Source of the DNA: Azorhizobium doebereinerae UFLA1-100
GTDB taxonomy: Bacteria > Pseudomonadota > Alphaproteobacteria > Rhizobiales > Xanthobacteraceae
Direction: 5' to 3'
NCBI RefSeq assembly: GCF_000473085.1
Contig: NZ_AXBA01000002.1
Coordinates: 124,001 to 188,000, forward strand
DNA length: 64,000 bases
Below, in pieces: positions 44,964 through 62,549 of the stretch; position 1 is the stretch's first letter, and every line of letters begins with the position of its first letter. A program made the translations under genes and the position numbers. The notes below the pieces were generated by a model, which was given only the letters and a program-made list of their open reading frames with translations, was not told the DNA's origin and did no database searches.

Positions 44964-46385
44964 TCACAGAATCTCGAACGGGATGACACCGCGCACCGCC
45001 GGATCGGTGCGGATGTCGCGATCGAGCGGCGGGAAGGCGCGCAGGTCGCAGTCGCGCCGTGGGCAGATGCGGCACGAGACGCCGAGCCGCGCCACCGGCG
45101 CCGCCTTCATGTCCAGCCCGTCCGCATAGACCATGTCGTCGGCGAACGAGACCTCGCAGCCCAGCGCCAGCGCATGGACGCGCGGCGGCTGGCCGTAGCG
45201 CAGCGTCGGCGTGGAGATGCCGCGGGCAAGGCAGAGATAGCGCACGCCGTCCGGCATCTCGCCCAGTTGCACCAGCGTCTGCCCGCCGGCCTCGAAGGCT
45301 TGGTGCACGTTCCACACCGGGCAGGCGCCGCCATGGCGGGCGAACTGGAAGCGGGTGGCGCTGTGGCGTTTCACTGTGTTGCCCGCCCGGTCCACCTTGG
45401 CGAAATAGAACGGCACGCCCCGCGCGCCCGGCCGCTGGAGGGTGGAGAGACGGTGGCACACCTGCTCCAGGCTCGCCCCCGTCTCCAGCACCAGCCGGTC
45501 GAGATCGTGCCGCCGCGCACGGGCAAGCGCGAGGAAACGGCGGTAGGGCAGGATCAGCGCACCCGCCACATAGTTGAGCAAGGCCAGCCGCCCGATCTCC
45601 CCCGCCGTCTGGCTGCGGAAGCCGGCGCTCGCCAGCAGCCGGTCCACCAGCGCCCCATGCTCCAGTTGCGCGATGGCGGCGGCGAGGCGGAAGGCCCGGC
45701 CTTGCGGCGCCAGCGCGCCGGACAGCACAAGGCGCCTCGCCCTGGCGTCATAAGCCGACAGCGGCGCCTGCGGATCGGTCGGCCCCGCCTCCACGCTCAC
45801 CTGATAGGCGCGGGCGAGATGGGCCGTGAAGACGGCGGCGGGGTCATGGCCGGCGAGCACGCCGAGGCGCTCGGCGAGGTCTTCTGCGGCGCAGTCCAGC
45901 TCGTCCACGTAATTGTCGATGTAATGGAAATAGTCGCGCACCTCCTCGTAAGGGATGAGCTTGGCCTCGTCCGCCCCGGCGCCCCCGGCGGTGAGCATGT
46001 CGTCCAACGAGGCCCGCCATTCGGCGGTGCGGCGCAGAGCGACGTGCATACGCAGAAAGGCATGGGCGAAGGCGGGCGAAAGGTTGGCCACCGCCTTCAT
46101 GTCCTGCACGCCGAGATCGAGATCGCGGAACAGGGGATCGGCGGCGGTCTCGCGCAGATCGGCGACGATGCGGTCGAGGTCGTCGGCGCCGAAGGTGGTG
46201 ATGTCCACGCCGAAGGCGCGGCTGATGGCGATCAGCACCGGGGCGGTCAGCGGGCGCTGGTTGCTCTCGATCTGGTTGATATAGGAGGGTGACACCTGCA
46301 AGCGGGTCGCCAGCTCCGTCTGCTTGAGATTGAGCTTCTCCCTCAGCCGCCGCACCGCGTGGCCGGCGAAAACCTTTTGCCGCAT
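44964..46385 (-). CDS. pccR: Short-chain acyl-CoA-responsive regulator of propionyl-CoA carboxylase (PccR-like)
   Basis: 473 residues: an XRE-type helix-turn-helix (about 8-62, LNLKQTELATRLQVSPSYINQIE), an IrrE/DUF955-like middle domain and a C-terminal ScfR/DUF2083 domain with a cysteine cluster (CRICPRRDCDLRAFPP). This is the layout of Rhodobacter PccR, which activates or represses pcc genes in response to propionyl-CoA-type ligands. It is divergent from pccB, 215 bases away, with two candidate half-sites just outside its own start codon. Confidence 0.9.
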   Translation of the reverse strand: MRQKVFAGHAVRRLREKLNLKQTELATRLQVSPSYINQIESNQRPLTAPVLIAISRAFGVDITTFGADDLDRIVADLRETAADPLFRDLDLGVQDMKAVANLSPAFAHAFLRMHVALRRTAEWRASLDDMLTAGGAGADEAKLIPYEEVRDYFHYIDNYVDELDCAAEDLAERLGVLAGHDPAAVFTAHLARAYQVSVEAGPTDPQAPLSAYDARARRLVLSGALAPQGRAFRLAAAIAQLEHGALVDRLLASAGFRSQTAGEIGRLALLNYVAGALILPYRRFLALARARRHDLDRLVLETGASLEQVCHRLSTLQRPGARGVPFYFAKVDRAGNTVKRHSATRFQFARHGGACPVWNVHQAFEAGGQTLVQLGEMPDGVRYLCLARGISTPTLRYGQPPRVHALALGCEVSFADDMVYADGLDMKAAPVARLGVSCRICPRRDCDLRAFPPLDRDIRTDPAVRGVIPFEIL

Positions 46386-46397
46386 GGCCCCTCCTCG

Positions 46398-46418
46398 AAT
46401 TGCTAATTTTTTACAATT
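46398..46418. promoter_or_regulatory. Candidate PccR operator (paired TTTGCAAA-like boxes)
   Basis: ATTGCTAA (46399-46406) and TTTACAAT (46410-46417) each match 6 of 8 positions of the TTTGCAAA box reported for PccR/ScfR regulators; they lie three bases apart in the AT-rich gap between pccR and pccB. Confidence 0.5.
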
Positions 46419-46600
46419 GGCATCATGGTTCTTTTACATCTTCAACATTGGCTTTGCACCTGCTAGCGAGCCTTGAGGTGGCGCAACGCATGCGGCTTCG
46501 GCCGGTACCATTCTTTGTGCCCGAACCCTTCAGCGGGCTTTTCCTTGAGGGTTCGCCATCGCTACAGTGAGGACCGACGGGGAACCGGCGGGGGTTGCAT

Positions 46601-48133
<1,533 letters not shown>

Positions 48134-48253
48134 GGCTCGTCGGGCCCGGGCGCGTCCCGGGCCTCCACGCGGCGCCGAACCGGCGACGCTCAAGGATGGC
48201 CGTCACGGCCTCCAGGGACGAAATACGCGCCTCCGGCGCTGGGGACCGAACGC

Positions 48254-50281
<2,028 letters not shown>

Positions 50282-50306
50282 CGGCGAGGCAAATGAGGGC
50301 GACACC

Positions 50307-52145
50307 ATGACCGCACCCCTCCCCTTCGCCACCGACCTCGCGCCGGTCACGCGCGAGGACTGGCTGAAGCTCGTGGACGGCGTGCTGAAGGGCGCGCCCT
50401 ATGACAAGCGCCTCGTTACCCGCACCGCCGAGGGCCTCGCCCTCGACGCCCTGCCGGTGCGCAAGGCCAATGCCCAACCCGTCGCCGGCCGCGCGGCGGG
50501 CGCGCCCTGGACCATCAGCGCCCGCGTCGACCAGCCGGACCCCGCCGCCGCCAATGCCCAGGCGATCGAGGATCTGGAGGGCGGGGCCTCGGGCCTCACC
50601 CTGGTCTTCGCCTCGTCCCCCGCCGCCCATGGCTTCGGCCTGCCCGGCGGAGCCCCTTTGGGGCACATCCTCGGCGGCGTAATGCTGGACCTCATCGGCG
50701 TCAGGCTGGAAAGCGGGCGCTTCCGGGGTCGCGAGAATGCCCTTGCCTATGCCGATCTGGTCGCGGAGCGCGACCTCGACCCGGCCGCGCTCGACGTCTC
50801 CTTCGGCCTCGATCCGCTGGCCGACCTCGCCGCCGTGGGCGCCGCGCCCATGCCGTGGGCCATGCTCTCGCATCGCGTGGCGGAAACCGCCGCGCTGCTG
50901 AAGGCGCGCGGCTTCTCCGGCCCGCTGCTGCGGGCGGACGGCGCCGTGCACCATGCCGCCGGCGCCACCGATGCCCAGGAACTAGCCGCCGTGCTGGCGG
51001 CCGCCGTGGCCTATCTGCGCGCGCTGGAGACCGGCGGCTTCCCGCTGGAGGAAGCGGCGCGACGCATCGACGTGGCGCTCACCGCCGACGTGAACCAGAT
51101 CGCCACCATCGCCAAATTCCGCGCCATCCGCCTGCTGTGGGGCGCGGTGCTGCGCGAGGCGGGCCTGCCGGAGACGCCGCTGAAGGTGCACGCCACCACC
51201 GCCTGGCGCTCGCTCACCCGGCGCGATCCCTATGTGAACCTGCTGCGCGGCACCATCGCCGCCTTTGCCGCCGGTGTCGGCGGGGCGGACAGCCTGACCG
51301 TGCTGCCCTTCACCCAGGCCCTCGGCCTGCCGGATGCCCAGGCGCGCCGCCTCGCCCGCAACACCCAGCTTATCCTGCTGGAGGAAAGCCAACTCCACCG
51401 CGTGGCCGACCCGAGCGCGGGCGCCGGCGCCGTGGAAGCCCATACCGACGGCCTCGCCGGAGCGGCGTGGGAACTGTTCCGCGCCATCGAGCGCCAGGGC
51501 GGGCTCGCCGACGCGCTGGAAAGCGGCTGGTGGCCGGGGGAGATCGCCGCCGCCCGCGACCGCCGCGCCAGGGACATCGCCACCCGCAAGGAGCCGCTGA
51601 CCGGCACGTCGGAATTCCCCATCCTCGGCCAGGGCGTGCCGGAGGTGCTGGCCCCCGTCCCGGCGCGCGAGAACCCGCCCACCGACAAGGCCCTTGCCCC
51701 CCACCGCCTCGCCGAGCCGTTCGAGGCGCTGCGCGATGCGGCCGAGCAGGCCGGCAACCCGCACGTGTTCCTGGCCACGCTCGGCCCGATCGCCGCCTTC
51801 ACCGCCCGCGCGGGCTTCGCCAAGGCGCTGTTCGAGGCCGGCGGGCTCGGCGTCACCGTCACCGACGGCTATGCGGGTCTCGATGATGTGGTTGCCGCTT
51901 TCGCCGTCTCCGGCACGCCCGTCGCCTGCCTCGCCTCCTCCGACGAGATCTATGCCGCCGACGCCACTGCCGCCGCCACCGCGCTCAAGAATGCCGGCGC
52001 GGCCCAGGTCTGGCTCGCCGGCCGGGGCGGCGAGCACGAGGCCGCCTGGCGGGCGGCGGGCGTGGACGGCTTCATCTCGGCAGGCTGCGACGTGCTCGCG
52101 GCGCTGACCGAGGCGCATGCGGCGCTGCGGATCGGCGGGCGCTGA
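50307..52145 (+). CDS. mutA: Methylmalonyl-CoA mutase, small (beta) subunit
   Basis: 612 residues. It has the mutase TIM-barrel (GLTLVFASSPAAHGFGLP, AATAWRSLTRRDPYVNLLRGTIAAFAAG-like segment, LEESQLHRVADPSAGAG) and a C-terminal flavodoxin-like domain that lacks the DxHxxG cobalamin motif, as expected for the non-catalytic subunit. It pairs with the large subunit encoded 82 bases downstream. Start ATG 50307, after GAGG..GACACC. Confidence 0.92.
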   Translation: MTAPLPFATDLAPVTREDWLKLVDGVLKGAPYDKRLVTRTAEGLALDALPVRKANAQPVAGRAAGAPWTISARVDQPDPAAANAQAIEDLEGGASGLTLVFASSPAAHGFGLPGGAPLGHILGGVMLDLIGVRLESGRFRGRENALAYADLVAERDLDPAALDVSFGLDPLADLAAVGAAPMPWAMLSHRVAETAALLKARGFSGPLLRADGAVHHAAGATDAQELAAVLAAAVAYLRALETGGFPLEEAARRIDVALTADVNQIATIAKFRAIRLLWGAVLREAGLPETPLKVHATTAWRSLTRRDPYVNLLRGTIAAFAAGVGGADSLTVLPFTQALGLPDAQARRLARNTQLILLEESQLHRVADPSAGAGAVEAHTDGLAGAAWELFRAIERQGGLADALESGWWPGEIAAARDRRARDIATRKEPLTGTSEFPILGQGVPEVLAPVPARENPPTDKALAPHRLAEPFEALRDAAEQAGNPHVFLATLGPIAAFTARAGFAKALFEAGGLGVTVTDGYAGLDDVVAAFAVSGTPVACLASSDEIYAADATAAATALKNAGAAQVWLAGRGGEHEAAWRAAGVDGFISAGCDVLAALTEAHAALRIGGR

Positions 52146-52227
52146 GACGCGGACGGGAGCGGGCCGGCGGGTTGCCGGACCAAGGGATCAAGGACGGGCC
52201 GCGCGATAAGGCCCGAAATAAGGTAGG

Positions 52228-54393
<2,166 letters not shown>

Positions 54394-54414
54394 ATCGCGG
54401 CACGGGAGGCCGCC

Positions 54415-55314
54415 ATGACCTTCGCCTCTCCCGGCTCGACCCTGCGTGTGCTCCGGCCCGCCTCGAACGTGCTCGCCTTCTATGACGGGCGCGTCCCGGG
54501 TGCACGGCTGTGGAGCGAAGCCCCCAACTGGCTGGACGACGGCGCCTACGCGCTCGGCATCTGCTCCTATGCAGTGGTTTCCGGTGAGCATGCCCTCATC
54601 TATGACACCCACGTCTCGCTGGAGCATGCCCGCATCATCCGCCGCACGGTGGAAGCGGAAGGGGCACGGCACCTCACCGTGGTGCTGAGCCACTGGCACG
54701 ATGACCATGTGGCGGGCAACGAGGTGTTCGCCGATTGCGAGATTATCGCCAACACGCTCACCGCCGAGATCCTCACCGAGAAGCGTGCGGCCCTGGAAGC
54801 CGGCGACCCGCCCATCTGCCCCCTCGTATTGCCGAACCGCACCTTCACCGGCATGCTTGAACTCCAGGTCGGCACCGTTCGGGTCACACTTCGGCAGGCA
54901 GACATTCACAGCCGCGACGGCACGGTGGCGCTGCTGCCGGACGGCCTGCTGCTGGCCGGCGACACGCTGGAAGACCCCATCACCTACGTGGATGAGCCTG
55001 ACCGCCTCGCGATCCATCTTGAGAACCTGGCGGAGATGGCTCACTGGCCACTCACCAGCATCCTGCCCAACCACGGCGCGCCCGAGACCATCGCCGCCGG
55101 CGGCTATTCGCCCAGCCTGATCGCCGCGACGCGCACCTATCTGCACCGCCTGCTCGCCTGCCAGACCTATCCGGCGCTGGCGGCCCTGGAGCTGAAGGAA
55201 TTCCTGGCGGACGAGTTCGCGGCCGGAATGGTGGAGTATTTCGAACCCTATGCGGCGGTGCATCGGGCCAATGTGGAGAAGCTGTGCGACCTGGCGGCGC
55301 CGTCCGCCTCATGA
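54415..55314 (+). CDS. MBL-fold metallo-hydrolase
   Basis: 299 residues. The zinc motif is LSHWHDDHVAGN (His-x-His-Asp-x-His), with the second-metal Asp in LLLAGDTLEDP and a last His in ILPNHGAPE. It begins 21 bases after mutB with GGGAGG upstream, so it belongs to the propionate operon. A thioesterase or lactonase role on a CoA-pathway by-product is possible but not shown. The stop overlaps the convergent DUF938 gene by six bases. Confidence 0.88.
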   Translation: MTFASPGSTLRVLRPASNVLAFYDGRVPGARLWSEAPNWLDDGAYALGICSYAVVSGEHALIYDTHVSLEHARIIRRTVEAEGARHLTVVLSHWHDDHVAGNEVFADCEIIANTLTAEILTEKRAALEAGDPPICPLVLPNRTFTGMLELQVGTVRVTLRQADIHSRDGTVALLPDGLLLAGDTLEDPITYVDEPDRLAIHLENLAEMAHWPLTSILPNHGAPETIAAGGYSPSLIAATRTYLHRLLACQTYPALAALELKEFLADEFAAGMVEYFEPYAAVHRANVEKLCDLAAPSAS

Positions 55315-55947
55315 GCGCCTGAACACCACCGAAAGGTTGTTCGCCGGCATCTCCGTCACCTGCTCCAGCCTGAGGCCGTGCTCGGCGGCAAGAGCCGCCA
55401 CATCCTCCAGCAGCCGCAGGCCCCAGGCCGGGTTCCGGCGCTTGAGGTCGGCGTCGAACGCCTGATTGCCCTCGGTCGTGGGCATGCCAGCGCGCAGATA
55501 GGGCCCGTAGAGATAGAGCACGCCGCCGGGCGGCAGCAGATCGCCCGCGCCGCGCATCAGGCCCTGCGTCGCCCCCCAGGGACTGATGTGGATCATGTTG
55601 ATGCATACGATCGCGTCCGCGCGGTCCAGCGGCCAAGGCCACTGGGCCGTATCCAGGGCCAGCGGCGGGCGGACGTTGGGCGTGCGCTCGGCCGCGGTCC
55701 AGGCGGCGATGGAGGTTCGCGCCTCGGCGACGGGGTCCGACGGCTGCCAGACGATGCCGGGCAGCGCCCGGGCGAAATGCACCGCGTGCTCGCCGGAGCC
55801 GCTGGCGATCTCCAGGACGAGGCCGGACGCCGGCAGAAGCGGCCCGAGGACGCCCAGGATGGGATCGCGGTTGCGCGCGGCGGCCGGCAATACGAGGCGG
55901 CCGGCCGCATCGGCGGGTCCGGTCGGCAGCGCTGAGGGGTCGGCCAT
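55309..55947 (-). CDS. DUF938 SAM-dependent methyltransferase-like protein
   Basis: 212 residues. The class I methyltransferase fold is visible as VLEIASGSGEHAVHFARALP (loop I), then WPWPLDRADAIVCINMIHIS and LLPPGGVLYLYGPYLRAGMPTTEGN, all characteristic of DUF938. The substrate is unknown. It is single; its 3' end overlaps the metallo-hydrolase gene tail to tail. Confidence 0.88.
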   Translation of the reverse strand: MADPSALPTGPADAAGRLVLPAAARNRDPILGVLGPLLPASGLVLEIASGSGEHAVHFARALPGIVWQPSDPVAEARTSIAAWTAAERTPNVRPPLALDTAQWPWPLDRADAIVCINMIHISPWGATQGLMRGAGDLLPPGGVLYLYGPYLRAGMPTTEGNQAFDADLKRRNPAWGLRLLEDVAALAAEHGLRLEQVTEMPANNLSVVFRRS

Positions 55948-56014
55948 GGACGTGCTCCGGCGGCAAGGCGCCGCGCCCGCAGCGCGGCGGAAAATGCGAA
56001 TCTCCGGCCTTCGA

Positions 56015-56649
<635 letters not shown>

Positions 56650-56653
<4 letters not shown>

Positions 56654-57357
56654 GATCGAAACAGCCTCGTATATTGGGTTTCGTGCCGCATGCTGCCAAG
56701 GTCGGCCCGGAACGTGGCGGTGCCGAGATCATCCAGCGTGAGGCCGGGAATGTCCACGGCCAGCGCCTGAACCGGCGCCATCAGCCCGGCCACCACGCGG
56801 GTGCCCGCCGTCTGGCCGATGGGCGCGAGCCGCAGCGCCGCCGACACCAGGGTCTGCATGACGGAAAACAGGAAAGCCTCCAGCACGGTCGCCTGCGCCA
56901 CGCCGTGAACGACGGCCGCATAGCCCACCGCGACGGGATAGGCCACATCCGGGGGAAGCGCCGCCGCCGCGGCATCAAGGCCGGGACGCGGCCAGGCCGC
57001 CTTCACCGCATCGAGGAAGCTGCGGCCCTGCTGGCTGGTCTCCAGCCGCAGTTCTGCGGAAGGGGCCAGCGCCACTGCCCGGGCGTTCACCGCCGCCAGC
57101 GCGGCGAGATCGCCCGCCGCACCCGCCGCATAGGCGTGGCACAGCAGGATGCCGTCGGCGCGGCCGAAGCCGTGCAGGAGAAGATCGGCGAGCCAAGACT
57201 TCAGGCTCGCCTCGTCGGTGACGTCGCCGGCTTCCGCCGCCCATTCCAGCGCATGGGAATAGGCATAGGCCCCGACCGGAAAGCCGGGGGAGAGCCAGGC
57301 GAACAGCGCCAGCGCGCCTTGCGGCGCGGGGCCGTCCGCCCCGCCGGCATCAGTCAT
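56650..57357 (-). CDS. ureF: Urease accessory protein UreF
   Basis: 235 residues from ATG 57357. The all-helical family is recognised by [38 protein letters not shown] and the C-terminal [28 protein letters not shown]-type end. It bridges UreD and UreG in the nickel-loading complex. The start overlaps ureE by eight bases (ATGACTGA). Confidence 0.95.
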
Positions 57358-58000
57358 GGGTATGCTTGTGGTCCCCGCAGCCGCAGCCTTCGCCATGCGC
57401 ATGGTCGTGATCATGCTCGTGGTTATGGGCCTGCTCGACATAGCGCTCGCCCAGCGGGCCGTGCTGCGCGATGGTCTCGCCCTTGCGCACGTCGGTGGTG
57501 TGGTGGTGCGGATGCTCCGAGCCCTCGGCGTGGCCGGCCTCCTCGCCATCCAGGCTGTGGGCCAGGGCGGCCTCATAGGCACCGCGCTCCGGCTTGAAGG
57601 GACGCACCACCTGCTTGGTGGAGGCGCCCAGGCCACGCAGCATGCTCTCGATCACCGCGTCCTCGATGATGTAGATCGCCTCCGGAGTGATCTCGGTCGG
57701 CACATGGCGATTGCCCAGGTGCCAAGCCGCACGCATCAGCCGCAGCGGGTTGAAGGTAGTCACCTCGAGCATCTTCTCGGGCGCCGCCTTCACCTGGACA
57801 AGACGGCCGTCCTCCAATTCCATGGCGTCGCCGTCGTCCATCACCACGGCGCGGTCGAGGTCGAGCAGGAACTCCAGGCCGCCATCCGCGGTCAGGGTGA
57901 CGCGACGCCGGTGGCGCCCCTGGTGGTCGAGCGTGATGGTATCGGCCACAAGGTCCAAGCGAACGCCCAGGTGCCGGACAATCTTGGTCGAACGGATCAT
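57350..58000 (-). CDS. ureE: Urease accessory nickel-binding protein UreE
   Basis: 216 residues, longer than the ~150 usual. N-domain at 1-75 and C-domain with [10 protein letters not shown] and the interface region, followed by a His-rich tail of about 60 residues ([28 protein letters not shown]) suited to binding several nickel ions. It is encoded 54 bases after ureC and is overlapped by ureF. Confidence 0.95.
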   Translation of the reverse strand: MIRSTKIVRHLGVRLDLVADTITLDHQGRHRRRVTLTADGGLEFLLDLDRAVVMDDGDAMELEDGRLVQVKAAPEKMLEVTTFNPLRLMRAAWHLGNRHVPTEITPEAIYIIEDAVIESMLRGLGASTKQVVRPFKPERGAYEAALAHSLDGEEAGHAEGSEHPHHHTTDVRKGETIAQHGPLGERYVEQAHNHEHDHDHAHGEGCGCGDHKHTHD

Positions 58001-58054
58001 AGTGCTGCTCCGGTGGCGCGCCCTCCCGCGCGCAGGCCTCTTATCCCGCCTCGC

Positions 58055-59770
<1,716 letters not shown>

Positions 59771-59779
59771 GGAAATTCC

Positions 59780-60136
59780 TTACGCGCTTGCGCCGTCATG
59801 TTCGTGCGGGGTCAGCGATTTCAGGTCCACCCCATCGAGGCAGCGGACATTCACCGCGACCATGCGGTCGCCATTGGGGGCGATCCCCCGGCCGAACGGC
59901 TGGATGCCGCAGGAGGCGCAGAACAGATGGGCGACCTTGTGGGTGTTGAAGCGGTATTCCCTGAGCGCCGTCTCGCCCGACTTCAGCGTGAAGCCGGCCT
60001 CGGGCGCGAAGGACAGGATGCTGCCGACCCGGCGGCAGCGCGAGCAATTGCACGTCACCGTCCGGTCCAAGTCGAGACCCGCCTCGAACGTCACCGCCCC
60101 GCACTGGCAACTGCCGGCATAATGCTTGAGCGTCAT
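59780..60136 (-). CDS. GFA/CENP-V family zinc protein inserted in the urease operon
   Basis: 118 residues. GFA fold with zinc ligands in SCQCGAV, CNCSRC and [11 protein letters not shown], as in glutathione-dependent formaldehyde-activating enzyme relatives, most of which have no proven activity. The start overlaps the ureAB stop by four bases (ATGA) and ureC follows after nine bases, so it is translated with the urease subunits. A link to urease assembly is suggested by position only. Confidence 0.88.
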   Translation of the reverse strand: MTLKHYAGSCQCGAVTFEAGLDLDRTVTCNCSRCRRVGSILSFAPEAGFTLKSGETALREYRFNTHKVAHLFCASCGIQPFGRGIAPNGDRMVAVNVRCLDGVDLKSLTPHEHDGASA

Positions 60137-60756
60137 CCCAGCTTCCCCATCACCTCGCCGCGGAAACCGTAGACCTCGCGCTTGCCGCCGAGCGGCACCA
60201 GCGTGACCTCGCGCGTGGCGCCGGGCTCGAAGCGCACCGCCGTGCCGGGGGTGATGTCGAGCCGCATGCCGCGCGTCTTCTCGCGTTCGAACACCAGGCC
60301 GGGGTTGGTCTCGTAGAAATGATAGTGACTGCCGACCTGGATCGGCCGGTCGCCGGTATTGGCCACGCTCACCGTCACCCGTTCGGCGCCTTCGTTGAAC
60401 ACGATGTCGCCGGGGGCGGTGATGAATTCGCCCGGCACGTCGGTGGAGGCCCTGCCGCGGATGGGGTGATGGACCGTGACGAGCTTGGTGCCATCCGGGA
60501 AGGTGGCTTCCACCTGGATGTCATGGATCATCTCAGCGATGCCCTCCATCACCTGGTCGGCGGTGATGACGCGGGCGCCGGCCTCCATCAGTTCGGCCAC
60601 CGTGCGCCCGTCGCGGGCGCCTTCCACCACCGCGTCGGTGATGAGGGCGATGGCCTCCGGATGGTTGAGCTTCACGCCGCGCGCAAGGCGCTTGCGGGCC
60701 ACCTCGGCGGCCATGGCGATCAAGAGCTTGTCCTTCTCCCGCGGCGTCAGCAGCAC
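60133..60756 (-). CDS. ureAB: Urease gamma-beta fusion subunit
   Basis: 207 residues from GTG 60756 with GAGGAG six bases upstream. Residues 1-100 are the gamma subunit ([60 protein letters not shown]) and residues about 108-207 the beta subunit ([59 protein letters not shown]). A fused form occurs in some alphaproteobacteria and Helicobacter. It supports the UreC core. It starts ten bases after ureD. Confidence 0.95.
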   Translation of the reverse strand: MLLTPREKDKLLIAMAAEVARKRLARGVKLNHPEAIALITDAVVEGARDGRTVAELMEAGARVITADQVMEGIAEMIHDIQVEATFPDGTKLVTVHHPIRGRASTDVPGEFITAPGDIVFNEGAERVTVSVANTGDRPIQVGSHYHFYETNPGLVFEREKTRGMRLDITPGTAVRFEPGATREVTLVPLGGKREVYGFRGEVMGKLG

Positions 60757-60766
60757 GGCAGTCTCC

Positions 60767-61660
60767 TCATAAGGCCCAGACCCGGGGCATGGGCGCCCCG
60801 CGAAAGGCGGTCAGGAATGCGACGGCGTCCCGCCGCAGGGTGTCGATATCGGGCGCCAGCCAGCGCGCGGCCAGAAGGCCGTTCCACGCGCTGGCGCCGC
60901 ATTCGCTGTGCGCACCTTCCATGAGCGCGCGGGCTTCGTCCAGCCGTGCTTCGGCATCGGGGGCTACATAAAGAAAGGTCGCCAACGCCCGGTTGCCGGC
61001 CGCAACCGCCGGGCGGCGCAGCAGGTCGGCGATCGGGCCGGACAGGCGCAGGGCGTCCGCATACACGAGGCCGCCGCCGCGCGTGACCTGCCAGTGGTCC
61101 TCCAGATGGCCGGACAGCATCTCCTCGCCCCGCGCCACGCGGCCGAAGGCCAGCGCCTCGAAGGCGAGGACGGTGGCGTCCGGTGCCAGGTCCACGGTGA
61201 AGCGCCGGGCCAGCCGGGCGGCATCGAACAGCAGGGTTTCCTGCGGCAGCCAGTCCAGCCGCGCGCCCGCCGCCACGGTCAGGCGGACGTCGATATGCGC
61301 GGTCTCGCCGTCGGAGCGATAGACCTTCTCGGCGGCCGGGGTGGCGAGCACCACATGGGCCCCCGCCTGCGCCGTCACCGCGATGGTGAAATGATCGCCG
61401 CAGGCCACCCCGCCGGCGGTGTTGACGAAGACCCCCTCCAGCGCCGGCCCGTCGCCGCGCGGCATGCGCACGCGCAGCGCGCCTGCCTCGGCCACGTCGG
61501 AAATCCGGGTCAGGCCCTCGATGGCGTTGGCGGCGAGCCGCACGCAGCCTTCGCTGCGCTGGCGGCGCGGCGGGGGTGCCGTCTCCCGTGTCACCCGCTC
61601 CGGTATCGCCGTCTCCGGTGCCGTCTCAGATCGCCATGAGGCGGCGGACGTCGTCGCCAT
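60767..61660 (-). CDS. ureD: Urease accessory protein UreD
   Basis: 297 residues from ATG 61660 (TTG 61663 is the alternative). Features: [32 protein letters not shown], and [20 protein letters not shown], then [16 protein letters not shown]. UreD is the scaffold that binds the apo-urease and UreFG. The N-terminal 35 residues overlap the 3' end of urtE by about 35 bases in another frame, so urea import and urease genes are one continuous transcript. Confidence 0.94.
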   Translation of the reverse strand: MATTSAASWRSETAPETAIPERVTRETAPPPRRQRSEGCVRLAANAIEGLTRISDVAEAGALRVRMPRGDGPALEGVFVNTAGGVACGDHFTIAVTAQAGAHVVLATPAAEKVYRSDGETAHIDVRLTVAAGARLDWLPQETLLFDAARLARRFTVDLAPDATVLAFEALAFGRVARGEEMLSGHLEDHWQVTRGGGLVYADALRLSGPIADLLRRPAVAAGNRALATFLYVAPDAEARLDEARALMEGAHSECGASAWNGLLAARWLAPDIDTLRRDAVAFLTAFRGAPMPRVWAL

Positions 61661-62321
61661 CAAGCCCGCTCCTGTCGCCGCGCGCCACCACCTCGCCGCG
61701 CTCCATCAGGATGAAGGAATCGGCCAGTTCGCGCGCGAACTCGAAATACTGCTCCACGAGCACGATGGCCATGTCGCCCTTGTCGCGCAAATAGGAAATC
61801 GCCCGGCCGATGTCCTTGATGATGGAGGGCTGGATGCCCTCTGTGGGTTCGTCCAGCACCAGGAGGCTCGGCCGCGTCACCAGCGCCCGGCCGATGGCAA
61901 GCTGCTGCTGCTGGCCGCCGGAGAGGTCGCCGCCGCGCCGGCCCAGCATGGATTTCAGAACCGGGAACAGCTCGAACACCTCGTCCGGCACGTATTTGTC
62001 CTTGCCCTTGAGCCGGGCGTAGCCGGTCTCCAGGTTTTCCTTCACGCTGAGCAGCGGGAACACCTCGCGTCCCTGCGGCACGAAGCCGATGCCGAGCGCC
62101 GCCCGGTCGTAGGTGCGCATGCGGGTGATGTCGCGGCCGTTGAAGGCGATGGTGCCGCCGGCGATCGGCTGCTGGCCGACGATAGCGCGCAGCAGCGAGG
62201 TCTTGCCGACGCCGTTGCGCCCGAGCACGCAGGTCACCTGCCCCTTCCGCGCCTCCAGCGAGACGTCGCGGAGCGTGTGGGCGGCGCCGTAATAGAGATC
62301 GAGATTCTCGACCTTCAGCAT
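61626..62321 (-). CDS. urtE: Urea ABC transporter ATPase UrtE
   Basis: 231 residues from ATG 62321. LivF-type ATPase: Walker A GRNGVGKTS, signature LSGGQQQQLAIGRAL, Walker B LLVLDEPTEGIQP, and the UrtE-typical GFVPQGREVFPLLSVKENLETG. It drives high-affinity urea uptake with UrtD, UrtB, UrtC and receptor UrtA. Upstream in-frame codons run through a palindromic repeat and are not coding. Confidence 0.95.
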   Translation of the reverse strand: MLKVENLDLYYGAAHTLRDVSLEARKGQVTCVLGRNGVGKTSLLRAIVGQQPIAGGTIAFNGRDITRMRTYDRAALGIGFVPQGREVFPLLSVKENLETGYARLKGKDKYVPDEVFELFPVLKSMLGRRGGDLSGGQQQQLAIGRALVTRPSLLVLDEPTEGIQPSIIKDIGRAISYLRDKGDMAIVLVEQYFEFARELADSFILMERGEVVARGDRSGLDGDDVRRLMAI

Positions 62322-62407
62322 AAGGAGCCTCCGCTCAGCAGGGGATTGCGCGCCTGGCGCGGGACGGAGTGCTTCAGCCGCGGACGACGGTATCCGCGCT
62401 CGCGCGC

Positions 62408-62507
62408 GGCCCCCACCCCGCCCCTCCCCCGCAAGCGGGAGCGGGAGTTTTCCGCGCGCGAGACGCAAAGCCCTCTCCCGCCTGCGGGGGAGGGTTGGGT
62501 GGGGGCC
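62408..62507. repeat. Paired palindromic GC-rich repeats (REP/BIME-like) between urtD and urtE
   Basis: Two elements of about 38 bases in opposite orientation: 62408-62447 (starts GGCCCCCACCC, core CCCGCAAGCGGGAG) and 62471-62507 (core CTCCCGCCTGCGGG, ends GTGGGGGCC). Their reverse complements align with only a few mismatches, and each core is a hairpin. This is the layout of bacterial interspersed mosaic elements. Confidence 0.75.
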
Positions 62508-62549
62508 GGCCGCAGGCCGGAACGGACAATCGAAGGGTACGCCATCCCC

